Counted from the first letter of the stretch, positions 29,041 to 39,433 are shown. The stretch is 45,409 nt of DNA from an uncultured Ligilactobacillus sp. (GCA_934215475.1 CAKPZY010000015.1:1-45409), one strand, 5' to 3'. Made by a program: numbers and translations. Notes: generated by a model not told the origin, from the letters alone.

Positions 29041-29736
29041 TTAGCGCTTAAAGGTGGGAACATCAAGTGTAACACTTGGCCCAAAAGTTGAGGCTAAGGA
29101 AGCGTGTTGAATGTAAACACCCTTCACAGAAGCAGGACGTGCTTTGGCGATCACATCAAAGATCGTTTGGTAGTTGCCCAAAAGATCATCTTCACTAAAC
29201 GAAACTTTGCCCAGCGGAACGTGGACATTGCCATCACGGTCAGTTCTGTAAGTAACTTTACCGGCTTTTGATTCTGAAACGGCTTTGTTAACATCCATCG
29301 TAACAGTCCCAGTCTTTGGGTTAGGCATTAAGCCTTTTGGCCCAAGGATCCGTCCTAAACGGCCAACTTGTGCCATCATGTCTGGGGTAGCAATTGCCAC
29401 ATCAAAGTCCAACCAGCCATCTTGAATACGTTGCGCCAAGTCATCGTCACCGACTACATCAGCACCAGCGTCCTTTGCTTCTTGAGCTTTAGGGCCCTTT
29501 GCAAAGACAATAACTGTCTGGTCTTTACCAGTACCATTAGGCAGGACCACAGCCCCACGTAATTGTTGATCTGCTTGTTTTGTATCGAGATTTAATTTGA
29601 AAGCTGCTTCGATACTTGCGTCAAAGTTAGCAAAGTCGATTTTTTTGACCAAGCTGATTGCTTCTTTGGTGTCATAAGTTTTGTTAGCTTCGACCTGCTT
29701 AGCGGCTTCTAAATATTTCTTGCTTTTCTTTGCCAT
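29041..29736 (-). CDS. rplA: 50S ribosomal protein L1
   Basis: A 231-aa L1 of the ribosomal L1 stalk and the autoregulator of the L11 operon. It contains [13 protein letters not shown] at the start, [24 protein letters not shown] and the [24 protein letters not shown] signature. AGGAGG precedes ATG 29736. It ends TFKR, as in relatives. Confidence 0.98.
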   Translation of the reverse strand: MAKKSKKYLEAAKQVEANKTYDTKEAISLVKKIDFANFDASIEAAFKLNLDTKQADQQLRGAVVLPNGTGKDQTVIVFAKGPKAQEAKDAGADVVGDDDLAQRIQDGWLDFDVAIATPDMMAQVGRLGRILGPKGLMPNPKTGTVTMDVNKAVSESKAGKVTYRTDRDGNVHVPLGKVSFSEDDLLGNYQTIFDVIAKARPASVKGVYIQHASLASTFGPSVTLDVPTFKR

Positions 29737-29761
29737 TAGTAAATTTTCCTCCTTGCAATTT

Positions 29762-29787
29762 GTGGTCTATCGGATAAACCTCCCACT
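29762..29787 (-). promoter_or_regulatory. Putative L1-binding hairpin between rplK and rplA
   Basis: The minus-strand RNA reads AGTGGGAGG, then ATCCG, then ACCAC. The GTGG/CCAC ends pair and enclose the GAGG/ATCCG internal loop. The same elements occur in the rplK leader at 30285-30319. L1 is known to bind its own mRNA at such rRNA-mimicking sites; assignment here is by pattern. Confidence 0.5.
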
Positions 29788-29832
29788 TGATACATTCACT
29801 TTCGCGAAGTATCCGACTGTAAAGCATGGTAA

Positions 29833-30258
29833 TTAGTCTTCAACAGTGAAGCCCATGCTTCTGGCAGTTCCTTCAATCATGCGCATAGCAGCTTCAACAT
29901 CTGCAGCGTTTAGATCTTGCATTTTTGTTTCGGCAATTTCCTTGACCTGGTCTTTAGTTACGCTAGCAACTTTATTGGTGTTAGGTTCGCCGGAACCATG
30001 TTCAACTCCGGCAGCTTTCTTAAGCAGAACAGCTGCGGGAGGTGTCTTAGTAATGAAATCGAATGAACGGTCTTCATAAACACTGATCTCAACAGGGATG
30101 ATCATACCTTCTTGGTCAGCAGTCCGGGCATTAAATTCCTTAGTGAAGCCCATAATGTTGATTCCTGCTTGACCCAATGCAGGACCAACTGGCGGTGCAG
30201 GAGTTGCTTTGCCAGCAGGAATCTGCAATTTAACAACGTTTGTTACTTTTTTTGCCAC
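29833..30258 (-). CDS. rplK: 50S ribosomal protein L11
   Basis: A 141-aa L11 of exactly the family length. It opens [29 protein letters not shown] with the proline-rich N-terminal signature, and ends in the rRNA-binding domain with EGTARSMGF. The frame is open to 30387, but the start is GTG 30258, behind AAGGAGG. First gene of the rplK-rplA unit. Confidence 0.98.
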   Translation of the reverse strand: MAKKVTNVVKLQIPAGKATPAPPVGPALGQAGINIMGFTKEFNARTADQEGMIIPVEISVYEDRSFDFITKTPPAAVLLKKAAGVEHGSGEPNTNKVASVTKDQVKEIAETKMQDLNAADVEAAMRMIEGTARSMGFTVED

Positions 30259-30284
30259 GGTGTATTCCTCCTTATATTCCGTGT

Positions 30285-30319
30285 GTGGTACGGATGGCCA
30301 TATAATTTGGCCTCCCACT
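30285..30319 (-). promoter_or_regulatory. Putative L1-binding hairpin in the rplK leader
   Basis: The minus-strand RNA carries AGTGGGAGGCCA, a short loop, TGGCC, then ATCCGTACCAC. GTGG pairs with CCAC and GGCCA with TGGCC. It shares AGTGGGAGG, ATCCG and ACCAC in the same order with the element before rplA. Confidence 0.55.
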
Positions 30320-30343
30320 AGTACGCTAAAAGCATACTTATAA

Positions 30344-30372
30344 AATATAGCACGCAGGTCATTTCTTTGCAA
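30344..30372 (-). promoter_or_regulatory. Sigma-A promoter of rplK-rplA
   Basis: On the minus strand TTGCAA at 30372-30367, a 17-nt spacer and TATATT at 30349-30344. Confidence 0.85.
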
Positions 30373-30531
30373 CCTGTTTTCACGCATTTTACAAAAAGGC
30401 GGTGCGGTTATAAAATGTTTTATCGCTCAAAGTGAACTCTATCTGCCTGCACAAATGAAATGAATCAAATTTTCCACCGATGTTTAACTATGAACTGCGA
30501 GCAGAGCAAAAAATTTCTCCAGTTGGTCACA

Positions 30532-31083
30532 TTAAGCCAACTTGTCAACTTGTTCGAAATTCAATTCTGCTGCTGTTTCACGGCCAAACATTTCGATTGC
30601 TACGCGCATTTTCATCTTTTCATCATCAATTTCCGTAATCTTGCCAACCATTCCTGAAAAGGCACCATCGACGATTTTGATCGAGTCGCCAACTTCAGCG
30701 TCGAATTTCTCGTGCCGGGAACTTAAACCTAAGTGACGCAAAATGTCATTGATCTCTTCATCCAGTAACGGAGCCGGTTTGCTCCCTGCACCATGAGAAC
30801 CAACGAAACCGGTAACTCCGGGTGTATTACGTACCACATACCACGACTGATCAGACATTACCATTTCAACTAAAACATAGCCTGGGAAGGTCTTTAATTT
30901 GTCGACTTTATCCTTACCTGTTTTTGTGGTTTCGTGCTTTTCTTCTTCCGGAACGACTACGCGAAAGATATAATCTTCCATCCCCATCGACTGCGCACGA
31001 GATTCCAGATTAGCCTTGACCTTATTCTCATAACCGGAATAAGTATGCAAAACATACCATTTCTTTTCCATATTTTCTGCCAT
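30532..31083 (-). CDS. nusG: Transcription termination/antitermination protein NusG
   Basis: A 183-aa NusG that binds the RNA polymerase clamp and modulates pausing. The NGN domain has WYVLHTYSGYENKVKANLE and TFPGYVLVEM; the NTPGVTGFVG stretch follows. The C-terminal KOW domain reads VGDSIKIVDGAFSGMVGKITEI. The ATG at 31083 lies behind AAAGGAGA. The gene is downstream of secE, with a hairpin and T-run between the two. Confidence 0.97.
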   Translation of the reverse strand: MAENMEKKWYVLHTYSGYENKVKANLESRAQSMGMEDYIFRVVVPEEEKHETTKTGKDKVDKLKTFPGYVLVEMVMSDQSWYVVRNTPGVTGFVGSHGAGSKPAPLLDEEINDILRHLGLSSRHEKFDAEVGDSIKIVDGAFSGMVGKITEIDDEKMKMRVAIEMFGRETAAELNFEQVDKLA

Positions 31084-31143
31084 TGTTTATTTCTCCTTTA
31101 AAAATTTGCATTTTTATTTGTAAACGATCCATTAAGCCAAAAT

Positions 31144-31169
31144 AAAAAAACCTCGACCACGCGAAGTTT
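31144..31169 (-). terminator. Intrinsic terminator/attenuator between secE and nusG
   Basis: On the minus strand AAACTTCG (31169-31162) pairs with CGAGGTTT (31155-31148, one wobble) around a 6-nt loop, and the T-run extends to 31144. No promoter is apparent between it and nusG, so it probably attenuates rather than fully ends transcription. Confidence 0.6.
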
Positions 31170-31226
31170 CCTTACCAACGAAATTATATCAAATTACTCA
31201 CTTAATTACCAGTGCTGCAATATTTC

Positions 31227-31394
31227 TTACGAAAAGAACCTTAATCCTAATTGAACTAAGTAGTCAACTATTGCAAAAAAGATTGCAAATCCAATAGTCA
31301 TTAAAATTACAGTAGTCGTATCTTTTCTATTCTCACGAGCAGTTGGCCAAGTTGTATCTTTAACCGTTTGCACAACATTCTTCAAAAATTTCAT
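31227..31394 (-). CDS. secE: Preprotein translocase subunit SecE
   Basis: A 55-aa single-span SecE, the essential clamp of the SecYEG channel. It reads MKFLKNVVQTVKDTTWPTAR at the start, the conserved amphipathic helix with the TWPT motif, then one membrane helix (VILMTIGFAIFFAIVDYLV). GGAGG lies in front of the ATG at 31394. It sits between rpmG and nusG, the standard order. Confidence 0.95.
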   Translation of the reverse strand: MKFLKNVVQTVKDTTWPTARENRKDTTTVILMTIGFAIFFAIVDYLVQLGLRFFS

Positions 31395-31430
31395 TAAAAA
31401 GCCTCCATATGTCCTCGAAATTTACCTAAC

Positions 31431-31583
31431 TTATTTTGTTTCGCGGTGCAACGTATGCTTACCACAGTACTTGCAAAACTTTTTTACTTCCAGCCGAGAA
31501 ACTCGCGCAGGATTTTCCATTAAAGTATAATTTCGCGAACCGCACACTGAGCATGCCAAGGCAATTTTTCTTTTTCTTGCCAT
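31431..31583 (-). CDS. rpmG: 50S ribosomal protein L33
   Basis: A 50-aa L33 starting [20 protein letters not shown]. Two CxxC pairs (CSVC and CKYC) show that it is the zinc-containing form. AAGGAGA precedes ATG 31583. First gene of rpmG-secE-nusG, with its own strong promoter. Confidence 0.95.
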   Translation of the reverse strand: MARKRKIALACSVCGSRNYTLMENPARVSRLEVKKFCKYCGKHTLHRETK

Positions 31584-31612
31584 TTCAGTTCTCCTTAAAA
31601 TATATCAGTGTA

Positions 31613-31641
31613 ACTTTATCACGGACGCCAATACAAGTCAA
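31613..31641 (-). promoter_or_regulatory. Sigma-A promoter of rpmG-secE-nusG
   Basis: On the minus strand TTGACT at 31641-31636, a 17-nt spacer ending TGA, and TAAAGT at 31618-31613. Confidence 0.9.
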
Positions 31642-31700
31642 CCTGGACTACTGACGGAGCAAGCAATGGCCAAAATATAAAGAAAGACCCGGTCAGATAA

Positions 31701-32222
31701 TTATTTGGACAAACGGTCACGCAGTTTCTTTAATTGTTCAAGCTGTTGTGGATCCCAGGGCTTGCCGCGCAGCGAATGCTCATCCTGGTAATGGCGCGCG
31801 GTTTGTTTGACCTCGTTGCGTGCTCGTTTGATGTCTTGTGCCAGTTCCCAGGCAGGTTTGCGCAATGCACCTTGTGAAAAATTCGTCCACTGCTCTGCCT
31901 GGTCACTAGTCGCGACTGTGACTTGTGTTAAAGGATCCATTAATTCGCCCGCCAGTTTTTCAATAAAACTGTCTGCCGTTTGGCCTTCATCCGTCCAAAT
32001 TACCTGTAATGTATATTGTTTGTAACTTTTAGATAAACCAGATACATACATTGCATCAAAAACGACTATGATCTGATAACCGCTTTGCTTATGGTAGTCA
32101 GAAAGAAGCTGCAAGAGTATATCCCTAGCATCTTCCAGTCGATCTTTTTTTTTGAGCTTATTTAATTTTGGCCAATTACCGATCATGTTATACGCGTCGA
32201 CTATCAAAATATTTTTCTTCAT
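31701..32222 (-). CDS. rae1: NYN-domain ribonuclease Rae1/YacP family
   Basis: A 173-aa PIN-like NYN-domain protein; Bacillus Rae1 (YacP) cleaves mRNA in the ribosomal A site. The N-terminus ILIVDAYNMIGNWP carries the first acidic residue, and VVFDAMYVSG and VTVATSDQAEQ carry the other conserved acidic residues. It starts 7 nt after the rlmB stop. Downstream, the sigH gene that normally follows in bacilli is absent. Confidence 0.9.
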   Translation of the reverse strand: MKKNILIVDAYNMIGNWPKLNKLKKKDRLEDARDILLQLLSDYHKQSGYQIIVVFDAMYVSGLSKSYKQYTLQVIWTDEGQTADSFIEKLAGELMDPLTQVTVATSDQAEQWTNFSQGALRKPAWELAQDIKRARNEVKQTARHYQDEHSLRGKPWDPQQLEQLKKLRDRLSK

Positions 32223-32229
32223 CAGCTAA

Positions 32230-32985
32230 TCATTTTCCTCTGCTTGTGTATACCTGATAGATCAGTAAACTAGCGGCAACACTGGCGTTCAAACTTTGTA
32301 CGTGTCCAGACATTGGGATAGTGAGCAGTCCATCACAATTCTTCTTCAATAAAGGTGACACGCCCTTGCCTTCATTCCCGATCACTAGCGCCGTTGGTCC
32401 AGCTCCATCAAACTTCCTGTAATCCTGGCCTTCCATATCGGTGCCAAAGACCCAGATCCCGCGGTCCTTCAATTCTTTGACAACTGCCGTCAAATTATTG
32501 GCACGCATCACCGGTACATATTCAACCGCACCCGTTGAAGTTTTAGAAACTGTTGCCGTTAACTGAACAGCCCTTCTTTTAGGGATGATCACGCCATGGA
32601 CACCGGCTGCATCAGCTGTTCGAATGATCGACCCTAAATTGTGCGGGTCTTCGATTTCATCTAAGATCAAGAAAAAAGGTGCTTCGTCCTGTGCTTTGGC
32701 ATTAGCAAATAAATCATCCAACGTTGCGTACTTAAAAGGTGCCACAGAAACTGCTACTCCTTGATGGTTCTGGTGATCACTAAGCATATCAAGTTTAGCT
32801 TTAGGAACGCGTGAGACAACCAGTGATTTGCGCCGAGCTAAACTGGCGATCTCAGAGATCGCGTCAGCTTTCAGTCTTTCTTGAATATAAACTTTATTTA
32901 CGGTCTGAGATCCCTTTAAAGCAGCCATAGCAGCGTGCCGCCCGATCACAAACCCTGTATTTTCAGTTTCTTTTTTGTTATCCAT
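32230..32985 (-). CDS. rlmB: 23S rRNA (guanosine-2'-O-)-methyltransferase RlmB (TrmH family)
   Basis: A 251-aa SpoU/TrmH-family methyltransferase. The N-terminal substrate-binding domain starts VIGRHAAMAALKG. The SPOUT motifs are DEIEDPHNLGSIIRTADAAG (motif 1), VIGNEGKGVSPLLKK (motif 2) and IPMSGHVQSLNASVAASLL (motif 3). It fits the target-G2251-type enzyme found in this cluster. GGGGGGCAAA precedes the ATG, a rather G-rich ribosome binding site. Confidence 0.93.
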   Translation of the reverse strand: MDNKKETENTGFVIGRHAAMAALKGSQTVNKVYIQERLKADAISEIASLARRKSLVVSRVPKAKLDMLSDHQNHQGVAVSVAPFKYATLDDLFANAKAQDEAPFFLILDEIEDPHNLGSIIRTADAAGVHGVIIPKRRAVQLTATVSKTSTGAVEYVPVMRANNLTAVVKELKDRGIWVFGTDMEGQDYRKFDGAGPTALVIGNEGKGVSPLLKKNCDGLLTIPMSGHVQSLNASVAASLLIYQVYTSRGK

Positions 32986-33009
32986 TTGATTTGCCCCCCT
33001 TCGCTACCT

Positions 33010-33432
33010 CTACTTGTCGGCATCAGCATTGCTTTTTTTCTGCTTTTCGATAATTTCTATACACCACTTGGCTAATTCCAGTAAACGCTGGTCTTGCCCA
33101 CTTGTATATAAATAGCCGAACAGTGCCTCAAAGCCTGTCGAAATACGATAAGTCAAAACGGAAGTGTTTTTTGCTGAGGTATGACTTTTTGCATTGCGGC
33201 CCTTTTTGAAATAGACCCACTCAGTTTCAGTCAGCTCATTTTTTTGTTCCATTTGGTCGATCAAAAATGCCTGTGCTTTTGCCGAAACAAAATGTGTGGC
33301 GCGATGCTGCAATTTATTGGGTTTTGTTAGACCCTTTTCCAACAAGTGTTCACGTACAAAAACTTCCCAAACAGCATCGCCAATGTAGGCCAAAGCGATA
33401 CCATTGATTTGTCGATAGTCTGCTCTTGTCAT
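33010..33432 (-). CDS. mrnC: Mini-ribonuclease 3
   Basis: A 140-aa RNase III domain without a dsRNA-binding domain; it matures 23S rRNA in Gram-positive bacteria. The signature [19 protein letters not shown] carries the catalytic acidic residue, and the second site is in [11 protein letters not shown]. The start codon begins 3 nt after the cysS stop codon begins, so translation is coupled. It ends in TAG. Confidence 0.95.
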   Translation of the reverse strand: MTRADYRQINGIALAYIGDAVWEVFVREHLLEKGLTKPNKLQHRATHFVSAKAQAFLIDQMEQKNELTETEWVYFKKGRNAKSHTSAKNTSVLTYRISTGFEALFGYLYTSGQDQRLLELAKWCIEIIEKQKKSNADADK

Positions 33433-33434
33433 CC

Positions 33435-34844
33435 TTACTCTCTCTTCCAGCGCGTCCCTTGCGCGGTATCCTCCAAAATGATCCCTTGTTCTTTTAATTG
33501 ATCGCGGATCTCGTCGCTTCGTGCAAAGTCCTTTTTTTGTCTAGCTTCATTGCGCTGCTTGATCTTTTCTTCTATATCCTTATCCAAAATTCCCAGGCGC
33601 TTGAGTTTGATCCCAAAAACATTCACTATCCTAGTAAAGCCTTCAAGCAGATACTTGAGCGTGCTATCAAAGACTGTCTCACGCCCAGCGTAGATGTTTA
33701 GCTGTTTTACCAATTCATAGACCACTGCGATACCATTTTGTGCATTGAAATCGTCATCCATTGCATTTTCAAAATCAACTTTATGCTGTTCGAATTCCTT
33801 TTGAACATCTTCTTCTAAATGACCGTGTTTTGCAGACTGTAAACGGTACGAGATATTTCCAGCTGCTGTCTGTACACGCTCCAAGTTTGTTTTGGCCTCT
33901 TGTAAATTAGCAGTTGTATATCTGATAGGCCTTCTATACTGCGTAGTGGCCATAAAGAAACGCACGATCTGCGGATCAACTTTAGCAATCAAGTCACGGA
34001 CAGTCACAAAATTGCCTAACGACTTGCTCATTTTCTCGTCTTCCTCGCCAATTGTGACAAAACCATTGTGTAACCAGTAATTAGCAAACCTCTTGCCAGT
34101 TTTAGCCTCACTTTGAGCGATCTCGTTTTCATGGTGCGGAAATTCAAGATCCTGTCCGCCCCCATGAATATCAAGAGTATCTCCCAGGTACTTAGTAGAC
34201 ATGACTGAACATTCAATATGCCAACCAGGACGGCCTTTGCCAAATGGAGAATCCCACGCGATCTCACCAGGTTTAGCGGCTTTCCAGACAGCAAAGTCTA
34301 GGGGATCTTCTTTTTTGTCTTGGTCTTCTTCATCTAGTCGTTGGCTAGCTCCTTGTTCTAAATCATCGATAGATTGCCCAGATAGTTGACCATAATGCTT
34401 AAACTTGCGTGCGCGATAATAAACGTCGCCTGAGGATCTATAAGCATAACCCTTATCGATCAATACCCCCACGAATTCTATAATGTCATCCATATTATCC
34501 ATAACACGCGGATTGAGGTCGGCACGTTTAACGTTCAAGGCATCGGTATCAGCATAAAAAGCCTTGATAAATTTTCGGGTCACTTCTGATACAGCCATTC
34601 CCATGTCTTGACTGGCTTTGATGATCTTATCATCAACGTCCGTAAAATTAGAAACATATTTGACCTGGTAGCCTCGATACTCCAAATACCTGCGGATCGT
34701 GTCAAAAGCGATCGCACTGCGAGCATTACCAATATGGATGTAATTGTAGACAGTTGGCCCGCAGACATACATTCGAACCTTCCCTGGTTCCATCGGGACA
34801 AATTCTTCTTTCTTCTTGGTCAAAGTGTTATATAACTGGATCAT
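33435..34844 (-). CDS. cysS: Cysteine--tRNA ligase
   Basis: A 469-aa class I synthetase of full length. The zinc ligand Cys28 lies in [10 protein letters not shown], the HIGH-type motif is IHIGN at about 36-40, further zinc ligands occur in WHIECSVMS and FPHHENE, and the second signature is KMSKSLGNF. No T-box leader was found in the 350 bp upstream, so the gene seems constitutively expressed or regulated otherwise. Confidence 0.97.
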   Translation of the reverse strand: MIQLYNTLTKKKEEFVPMEPGKVRMYVCGPTVYNYIHIGNARSAIAFDTIRRYLEYRGYQVKYVSNFTDVDDKIIKASQDMGMAVSEVTRKFIKAFYADTDALNVKRADLNPRVMDNMDDIIEFVGVLIDKGYAYRSSGDVYYRARKFKHYGQLSGQSIDDLEQGASQRLDEEDQDKKEDPLDFAVWKAAKPGEIAWDSPFGKGRPGWHIECSVMSTKYLGDTLDIHGGGQDLEFPHHENEIAQSEAKTGKRFANYWLHNGFVTIGEEDEKMSKSLGNFVTVRDLIAKVDPQIVRFFMATTQYRRPIRYTTANLQEAKTNLERVQTAAGNISYRLQSAKHGHLEEDVQKEFEQHKVDFENAMDDDFNAQNGIAVVYELVKQLNIYAGRETVFDSTLKYLLEGFTRIVNVFGIKLKRLGILDKDIEEKIKQRNEARQKKDFARSDEIRDQLKEQGIILEDTAQGTRWKRE

Positions 34845-35136
34845 ATACTAGCCTCCCCCTGCGCACCCTAACTCGAATAACAACTAGTGTGCACTTTTTG
34901 TTCCTTCATTACATATATATACTGCAATGATACAGCATTTTAACTTTTTTTTCTGAATATTGTTGTTAATTACCTGACAAAGAATAATTTTAATCTTTCA
35001 CCCAAAAAATCGGGATATTTTTCAATAATGATGCCAAATTATAGAAAGAAGCTTTCATCCTTTTCAGCTCTCAAGAAAATGATCACGGAGCAGCGAGAAA
35101 ATAGCTCAGTTCTAAGGCCGTCAAAGCAAGCTCTTA
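34845..35136. other. Intergenic region upstream of cysS
   Basis: AT-rich, without a gene. The minus strand has TATCAT near 34935 and a TATATATATG stretch that may include the cysS -10. I found no T-box bulge or GGTGG-type antiterminator. Confidence 0.35.
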
Positions 35137-35187
35137 GAAAAAAAGCCCGGTACAAAACAACATTAGTTTTGCTGCCGAACTTTTCTA
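35137..35187 (-). terminator. Rho-independent terminator of gltX
   Basis: On the minus strand AGTTCGGCAGCAAAAC pairs imperfectly with GTTTTGTACCGGGCT, followed by TTTTTTT. Confidence 0.8.
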
Positions 35188-35194
35188 CCAGTGT

Positions 35195-36691
35195 TTAAAA
35201 CTTTAAACCTAATTCTGCAAAAGTCTTCTCCAAGTGTGTTACCACTTTTTCACGGCCGATCAACTCGATCGAAGGTGCCAGATCTGGTCCGTGCATTTCA
35301 CGAGTCGTTGCAATTCGGATCGGCATATAGAGCTTGCGGCCCCGGATACCAGTTTCTTTCTGAATCTTAAAAATCACCTGCTGGATCTCATAGGCATCAA
35401 AAACCGGTAATTCTTTGACTTTTTGCGTAAATTTGTGCAAAACGACCGGAGCAGTTTCTTCGCTCAATTCTTTTAATGCCTTGTCGTCTAAGGACTCTGG
35501 CTCTTCGAAGAAGACATCCGATAAATCGATCATTTCAGCAGCATATGACATTTGCTGCTTATATAGATTGGTCAGCTGCCGTGCCCATTCGATCTTTTCT
35601 TTCGACGGATCTTGCGGCAAACGTCCAGCTTTGATCAACTGTTGAATGGCCAGTGAGGTGATCTGGTCCGCATTTCCGGCCTTAACGTATTGGTTATTCA
35701 CCCATTCCAATTTCTTATTGTCAAAGGAGGCCGGCGACTTGCTCAACCGTTTAGGATCAAACATCTTGATGAATTGTTTCTTCGTAAAGATCTCTGATTC
35801 ACCCACTGGTGACCAGCCCAGCAGTGTGATGAAATTAAACATTGCATTTGGAAGATAACCCAACGAACGATACTGCTCAATAAACTGTAAAACTGTCTCG
35901 TCACGTTTACTTAGCTTCTTACCTGTAGCAGTGTTGATGATCAATGACATATGCCCAAAAATCGGAGCTTTCCAGCCAAATGCATCATAAACTGCCAATT
36001 GCTTTGGAGTGTTAGCGACGTGGTCATCACCGCGCAAAACATGAGTGATCTTCATCAAATGATCATCAACCACTACCGCAAAATTATACGTCGGCATCCC
36101 GTCACGCTTAGCAATGACAAAGTCTCCACCGATCGTATCAGATTTAAAACTGATTTTACCTTTAACAATGTCATCCCATTCATAGACATGATCATGAGGG
36201 ACCCGCAAACGAATAACAGGTTTGATACCATTGGCGCGGGCAGCTGCTTGAGTTGATTTGATCTGATCTTCGCTCATCCCAGCATATTCATCCACATAAC
36301 GCGGGGCCTCGCCATTTGCTCTTTGTTTTTCTCTTTGAGCTGTTAATTCTTCTTCTGTTATATATGATTCATATGCTAAATTTTCATCCAATAACTTTTG
36401 AATCAACGGTTTGTATATGTCACGCCGTTCCGACTGACGATACGGACCATAATCACCTGGTTTGTCTGGTCCTTCATCCCAGTCGATCCCTAACCAGTGC
36501 AAATTGTCCATCTGGCTTTTTTCGCCGTCTTTAACATTTCGTTTAGTATCAGTATCTTCGATCCGCAGCACAAACGTTCCATTGTTGTGCCGTGCAAATA
36601 AATAATTGAATAATGCTGTCCGAGCATTACCGATATGCAAGTGTCCAGTCGGACTCGGTGCATAGCGGACCCGAATTTTATCACTAGCCAT
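35195..36691 (-). CDS. gltX: Glutamate--tRNA ligase
   Basis: A 498-aa class Ib synthetase. It has [20 protein letters not shown] (HIGH-type motif HIGN) and KLSKRDE as the KMSKS-type loop. Because gatCAB is present in the window, this enzyme is expected to be the non-discriminating form that also charges tRNA(Gln). The anticodon-binding domain ends in the typical [10 protein letters not shown] helix. The promoter lies in the 113-bp gap after yacL. Confidence 0.97.
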   Translation of the reverse strand: MASDKIRVRYAPSPTGHLHIGNARTALFNYLFARHNNGTFVLRIEDTDTKRNVKDGEKSQMDNLHWLGIDWDEGPDKPGDYGPYRQSERRDIYKPLIQKLLDENLAYESYITEEELTAQREKQRANGEAPRYVDEYAGMSEDQIKSTQAAARANGIKPVIRLRVPHDHVYEWDDIVKGKISFKSDTIGGDFVIAKRDGMPTYNFAVVVDDHLMKITHVLRGDDHVANTPKQLAVYDAFGWKAPIFGHMSLIINTATGKKLSKRDETVLQFIEQYRSLGYLPNAMFNFITLLGWSPVGESEIFTKKQFIKMFDPKRLSKSPASFDNKKLEWVNNQYVKAGNADQITSLAIQQLIKAGRLPQDPSKEKIEWARQLTNLYKQQMSYAAEMIDLSDVFFEEPESLDDKALKELSEETAPVVLHKFTQKVKELPVFDAYEIQQVIFKIQKETGIRGRKLYMPIRIATTREMHGPDLAPSIELIGREKVVTHLEKTFAELGLKF

Positions 36692-36804
36692 TAAAAATTA
36701 CGCCTCTTTCATAATTTTTTATCTTCTTTGGCACTAAAAACAGCCATACTTATCAAGTGTACTATGCTTATTCTTAAAAATAAACACTCTGCCCCCAACT
36801 ATTT

Positions 36805-37929
36805 CTAGTTTTTTTCCTTAATTCCCCGTTTCGAATGGACTGGCTTGGCAAAAATCATGCGTCCCGCATCGGTCTGTAAAGCGCTGGTAACTTCAACTTC
36901 AATTTTTTCATTCATATAATAGCGTCCATCTTCTACAACGATCATAGTACCATCATCCAAGTAGGCCACCCCTTGCTGCCGCTCGGTGCCGTTCTTGATG
37001 ACCATAACATTTAACGTCTCTCCTGGGATGACCCGCGGTTTTAAGGCTTTAGCCAACGCATTGACATTTAACACCTGCACATTTTGAAATTCCGCTACTT
37101 TATTCAAATTATAATCATTTGTCACGACCACTGCATCAAGCATTTTTGCCAGTTTTAATAGCTTACTGTCGACCTCTTGAATATCCTCAAAATCACCTTC
37201 ATACATTTGCACCGGGACAATTTTTTCCTGGCGCAATTTGTTTAAGATATCCAAACCGCGCCTTCCGCGGACACGTTTAACACTGTCACCGGAATCCGCA
37301 ATGTATTGCAATTCATACAATACAAATTTTGGCACTACTATAATGCCCTCCAAAAAACCGGTCTTAACGAGATCATAGATCCGACCATCGATCAAAATAT
37401 TAGTATCCAGCAGTTTATACTTGCGAAAGTTTTCACCCGCTTTGCGTTCCAAAACTTGCCCGGTATCATCAACAGCTTCTTGTAAGACTAACTTTTTGTT
37501 ACGTTTGGCAAAAAGTTTGCGGATCTCGTTAAAACGTGAGCGGCCAACAATAAAGCCTAGGTAAGCAAAAAGGACTAACAGAACTACAGGTAAGATCGTG
37601 TTTAAGAAAAATAATTGCGAATTAGAAAATAATAATGATATTAATACCGCGATCAATAACCCAATGCCTGTCGCAACCAGCTCTGTGATGATCATCTCAG
37701 GTCTTTCATTAGTCAGAAACTTTTCAATTTTTTTTACTACATTTTCTAACGGGCCGCTAAACAGCATAACTAAGAGCACAAATATAGCTAATCCGATCAC
37801 CATATCCGTAAAATTGTTATACAGCCACCTGTTAGTGACTCCCGTCGCTTGCCATATCAATGGCATAAATGAATAACCCGACCCAATTCCTAATAATACA
37901 AAAATTAATTGGATCATCCTTTTTCGCAT
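36805..37929 (-). CDS. PIN/TRAM domain membrane protein YacL family
   Basis: A 374-aa protein with four membrane helices in the first 130 residues, a PIN nuclease domain (KLLDTNILIDGRIYDLVKTG, then VVTNDYNLNKVAEFQ) and a C-terminal TRAM domain (RVIPGETLNVMVIKNGTERQ). The catalytic aspartates are visible. The open frame extends to 38028, but GGAGTGATAGCG before ATG 37929 and the resulting MRKRMIQLIFVLLGIG N-terminus decide the start. It follows radA by 95 nt, the conserved order. It is believed to be a membrane-bound RNase-like factor; its substrate is unknown. It ends in TAG. Confidence 0.9.
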   Translation of the reverse strand: MRKRMIQLIFVLLGIGSGYSFMPLIWQATGVTNRWLYNNFTDMVIGLAIFVLLVMLFSGPLENVVKKIEKFLTNERPEMIITELVATGIGLLIAVLISLLFSNSQLFFLNTILPVVLLVLFAYLGFIVGRSRFNEIRKLFAKRNKKLVLQEAVDDTGQVLERKAGENFRKYKLLDTNILIDGRIYDLVKTGFLEGIIVVPKFVLYELQYIADSGDSVKRVRGRRGLDILNKLRQEKIVPVQMYEGDFEDIQEVDSKLLKLAKMLDAVVVTNDYNLNKVAEFQNVQVLNVNALAKALKPRVIPGETLNVMVIKNGTERQQGVAYLDDGTMIVVEDGRYYMNEKIEVEVTSALQTDAGRMIFAKPVHSKRGIKEKN

Positions 37930-38024
37930 CGCTATCACTCCGCTTTTAAATATTTGAATTCCTAAAATAAATTTCAGCCAACCTCTAAACAGCCTTGTGT
38001 TACGTAATACTAACCTCCCTAGCT

Positions 38025-39398
38025 TCAATCAAAAGCCAAATGCAGCGCCTGGTTCAGAGTTTTTACCCCGCATACTTCTATTCCCGCTGGAAATTGTGCT
38101 TCAGAAACGTTATTTTGTGGGATCACTATCCGCTTAAAGCCTAACTTTTGCGCTTCCCTTACTCGTGTTTCAATATCAGTCACACGACGAATTTCTCCAG
38201 TTAGACCAACCTCACCAATGAAGCAATCTGTTGGGGTCGTTTCTTTTTCACGATAACTGGATGCGATACTGACCGCTAACGCCAGATCGATCGCCGGCTC
38301 CTCAAGCTTGACACCGCCCGCAGCCTTGAGATAAGCATCCTGATTTTGCAACATTAAGCCGGCACGTTTTTCTAAGACTGCCATAATCAAAGAGACTCGG
38401 TTTTGGTTGAGGCCAGCTGTAGTGCGTTTAGCATTGCCAAACGCAGTCGGTGTTACTAACGCTTGGATCTCTACCAGTATTGGCCGAGTTCCCTCCACCG
38501 ACACTACGACTGCGGAACCAGTGGCCCCATGCAATCTCTCCTCTAAAAAGATCTGCGACGGATTCGTGACTTCACGCAACCCGCCTTCACGCATTTCAAA
38601 TACACCGATCTCATTGCTGGAACCAAAGCGATTTTTGACTGCCCGCAAGATCCGATATGAATGGTGAAGGTCACCTTCGAAGTACAAAACAGTATCCACC
38701 ATGTGTTCCAAGATCTTTGGTCCAGCAATCGCACCGCCTTTAGTTACGTGACTTACGACAAAGATCGTGATCCCTCTTCCTTTAGCCAGCCGCATTAAAT
38801 CAGCTGTGACTTCTCTAATTTGAGAAACACTGCCGACAGCTGAAGACATCTCAGGCTCTTGCATAGTTTGGACTGAGTCGATCACAACATAATCAGGTTT
38901 GAGCTCGTCAATATTAGCCCTGATTGCTGCCATATCAGTTTCTGGATACAGATAAAAATCATCGCTTGAAACAGCCAGCCGATCAGCACGCATCTTTATT
39001 TGATTGGCACTTTCTTCTCCTGAAACATATAAAACCCTGCCACCTGCTTTGGCAAGTTGACCTGAAACCTGCAAAAGCAAGGTCGATTTACCGATCCCCG
39101 GGTCCCCTCCGATCAAGACAAGGGATCCTTCGACGATCCCGCCCCCAAGGACCCGGTTAAGCTCTCTGATTTGGGTTTGCACGCGCGGTTGTTGTTTTAA
39201 GGAAACATCTTTTAATAATTGCGGTCTATTCGTAGCCCCCACGTTATGAGAATATGTCGCAACATTAGGCTTGGTTGTCTTTTTTTCTACCTCTTCCACC
39301 AGGGTGTTCCATTCACCACAGTTAGGACACCGGCCCAAATACCGCGGATAAGAGTACCCGCAATTCTGACAGACATATTTAACTTTTATTTTTGGCAC
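38025..39398 (-). CDS. radA: DNA repair protein RadA
   Basis: A 457-aa RadA/Sms branch-migration helicase. The N-terminal zinc finger uses Cys10, Cys13, Cys24 and Cys27. The RecA-like core has Walker [11 protein letters not shown] at 97-106 and the RadA-specific [11 protein letters not shown] motif. The C-terminus is the Lon-like domain ([15 protein letters not shown]). The start is GTG 39398, behind AAAGAGG. Confidence 0.96.
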   Translation of the reverse strand: MPKIKVKYVCQNCGYSYPRYLGRCPNCGEWNTLVEEVEKKTTKPNVATYSHNVGATNRPQLLKDVSLKQQPRVQTQIRELNRVLGGGIVEGSLVLIGGDPGIGKSTLLLQVSGQLAKAGGRVLYVSGEESANQIKMRADRLAVSSDDFYLYPETDMAAIRANIDELKPDYVVIDSVQTMQEPEMSSAVGSVSQIREVTADLMRLAKGRGITIFVVSHVTKGGAIAGPKILEHMVDTVLYFEGDLHHSYRILRAVKNRFGSSNEIGVFEMREGGLREVTNPSQIFLEERLHGATGSAVVVSVEGTRPILVEIQALVTPTAFGNAKRTTAGLNQNRVSLIMAVLEKRAGLMLQNQDAYLKAAGGVKLEEPAIDLALAVSIASSYREKETTPTDCFIGEVGLTGEIRRVTDIETRVREAQKLGFKRIVIPQNNVSEAQFPAGIEVCGVKTLNQALHLAFD

Positions 39399-39433
39399 TT
39401 TAACGCCTCTTTCCCAAAAGACTTACCTAAATT

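Noticed and set aside
34845..35136. T-box leader before cysS
   Set aside because: No specifier-loop layout and no antiterminator signature were found in the 350 bp upstream.
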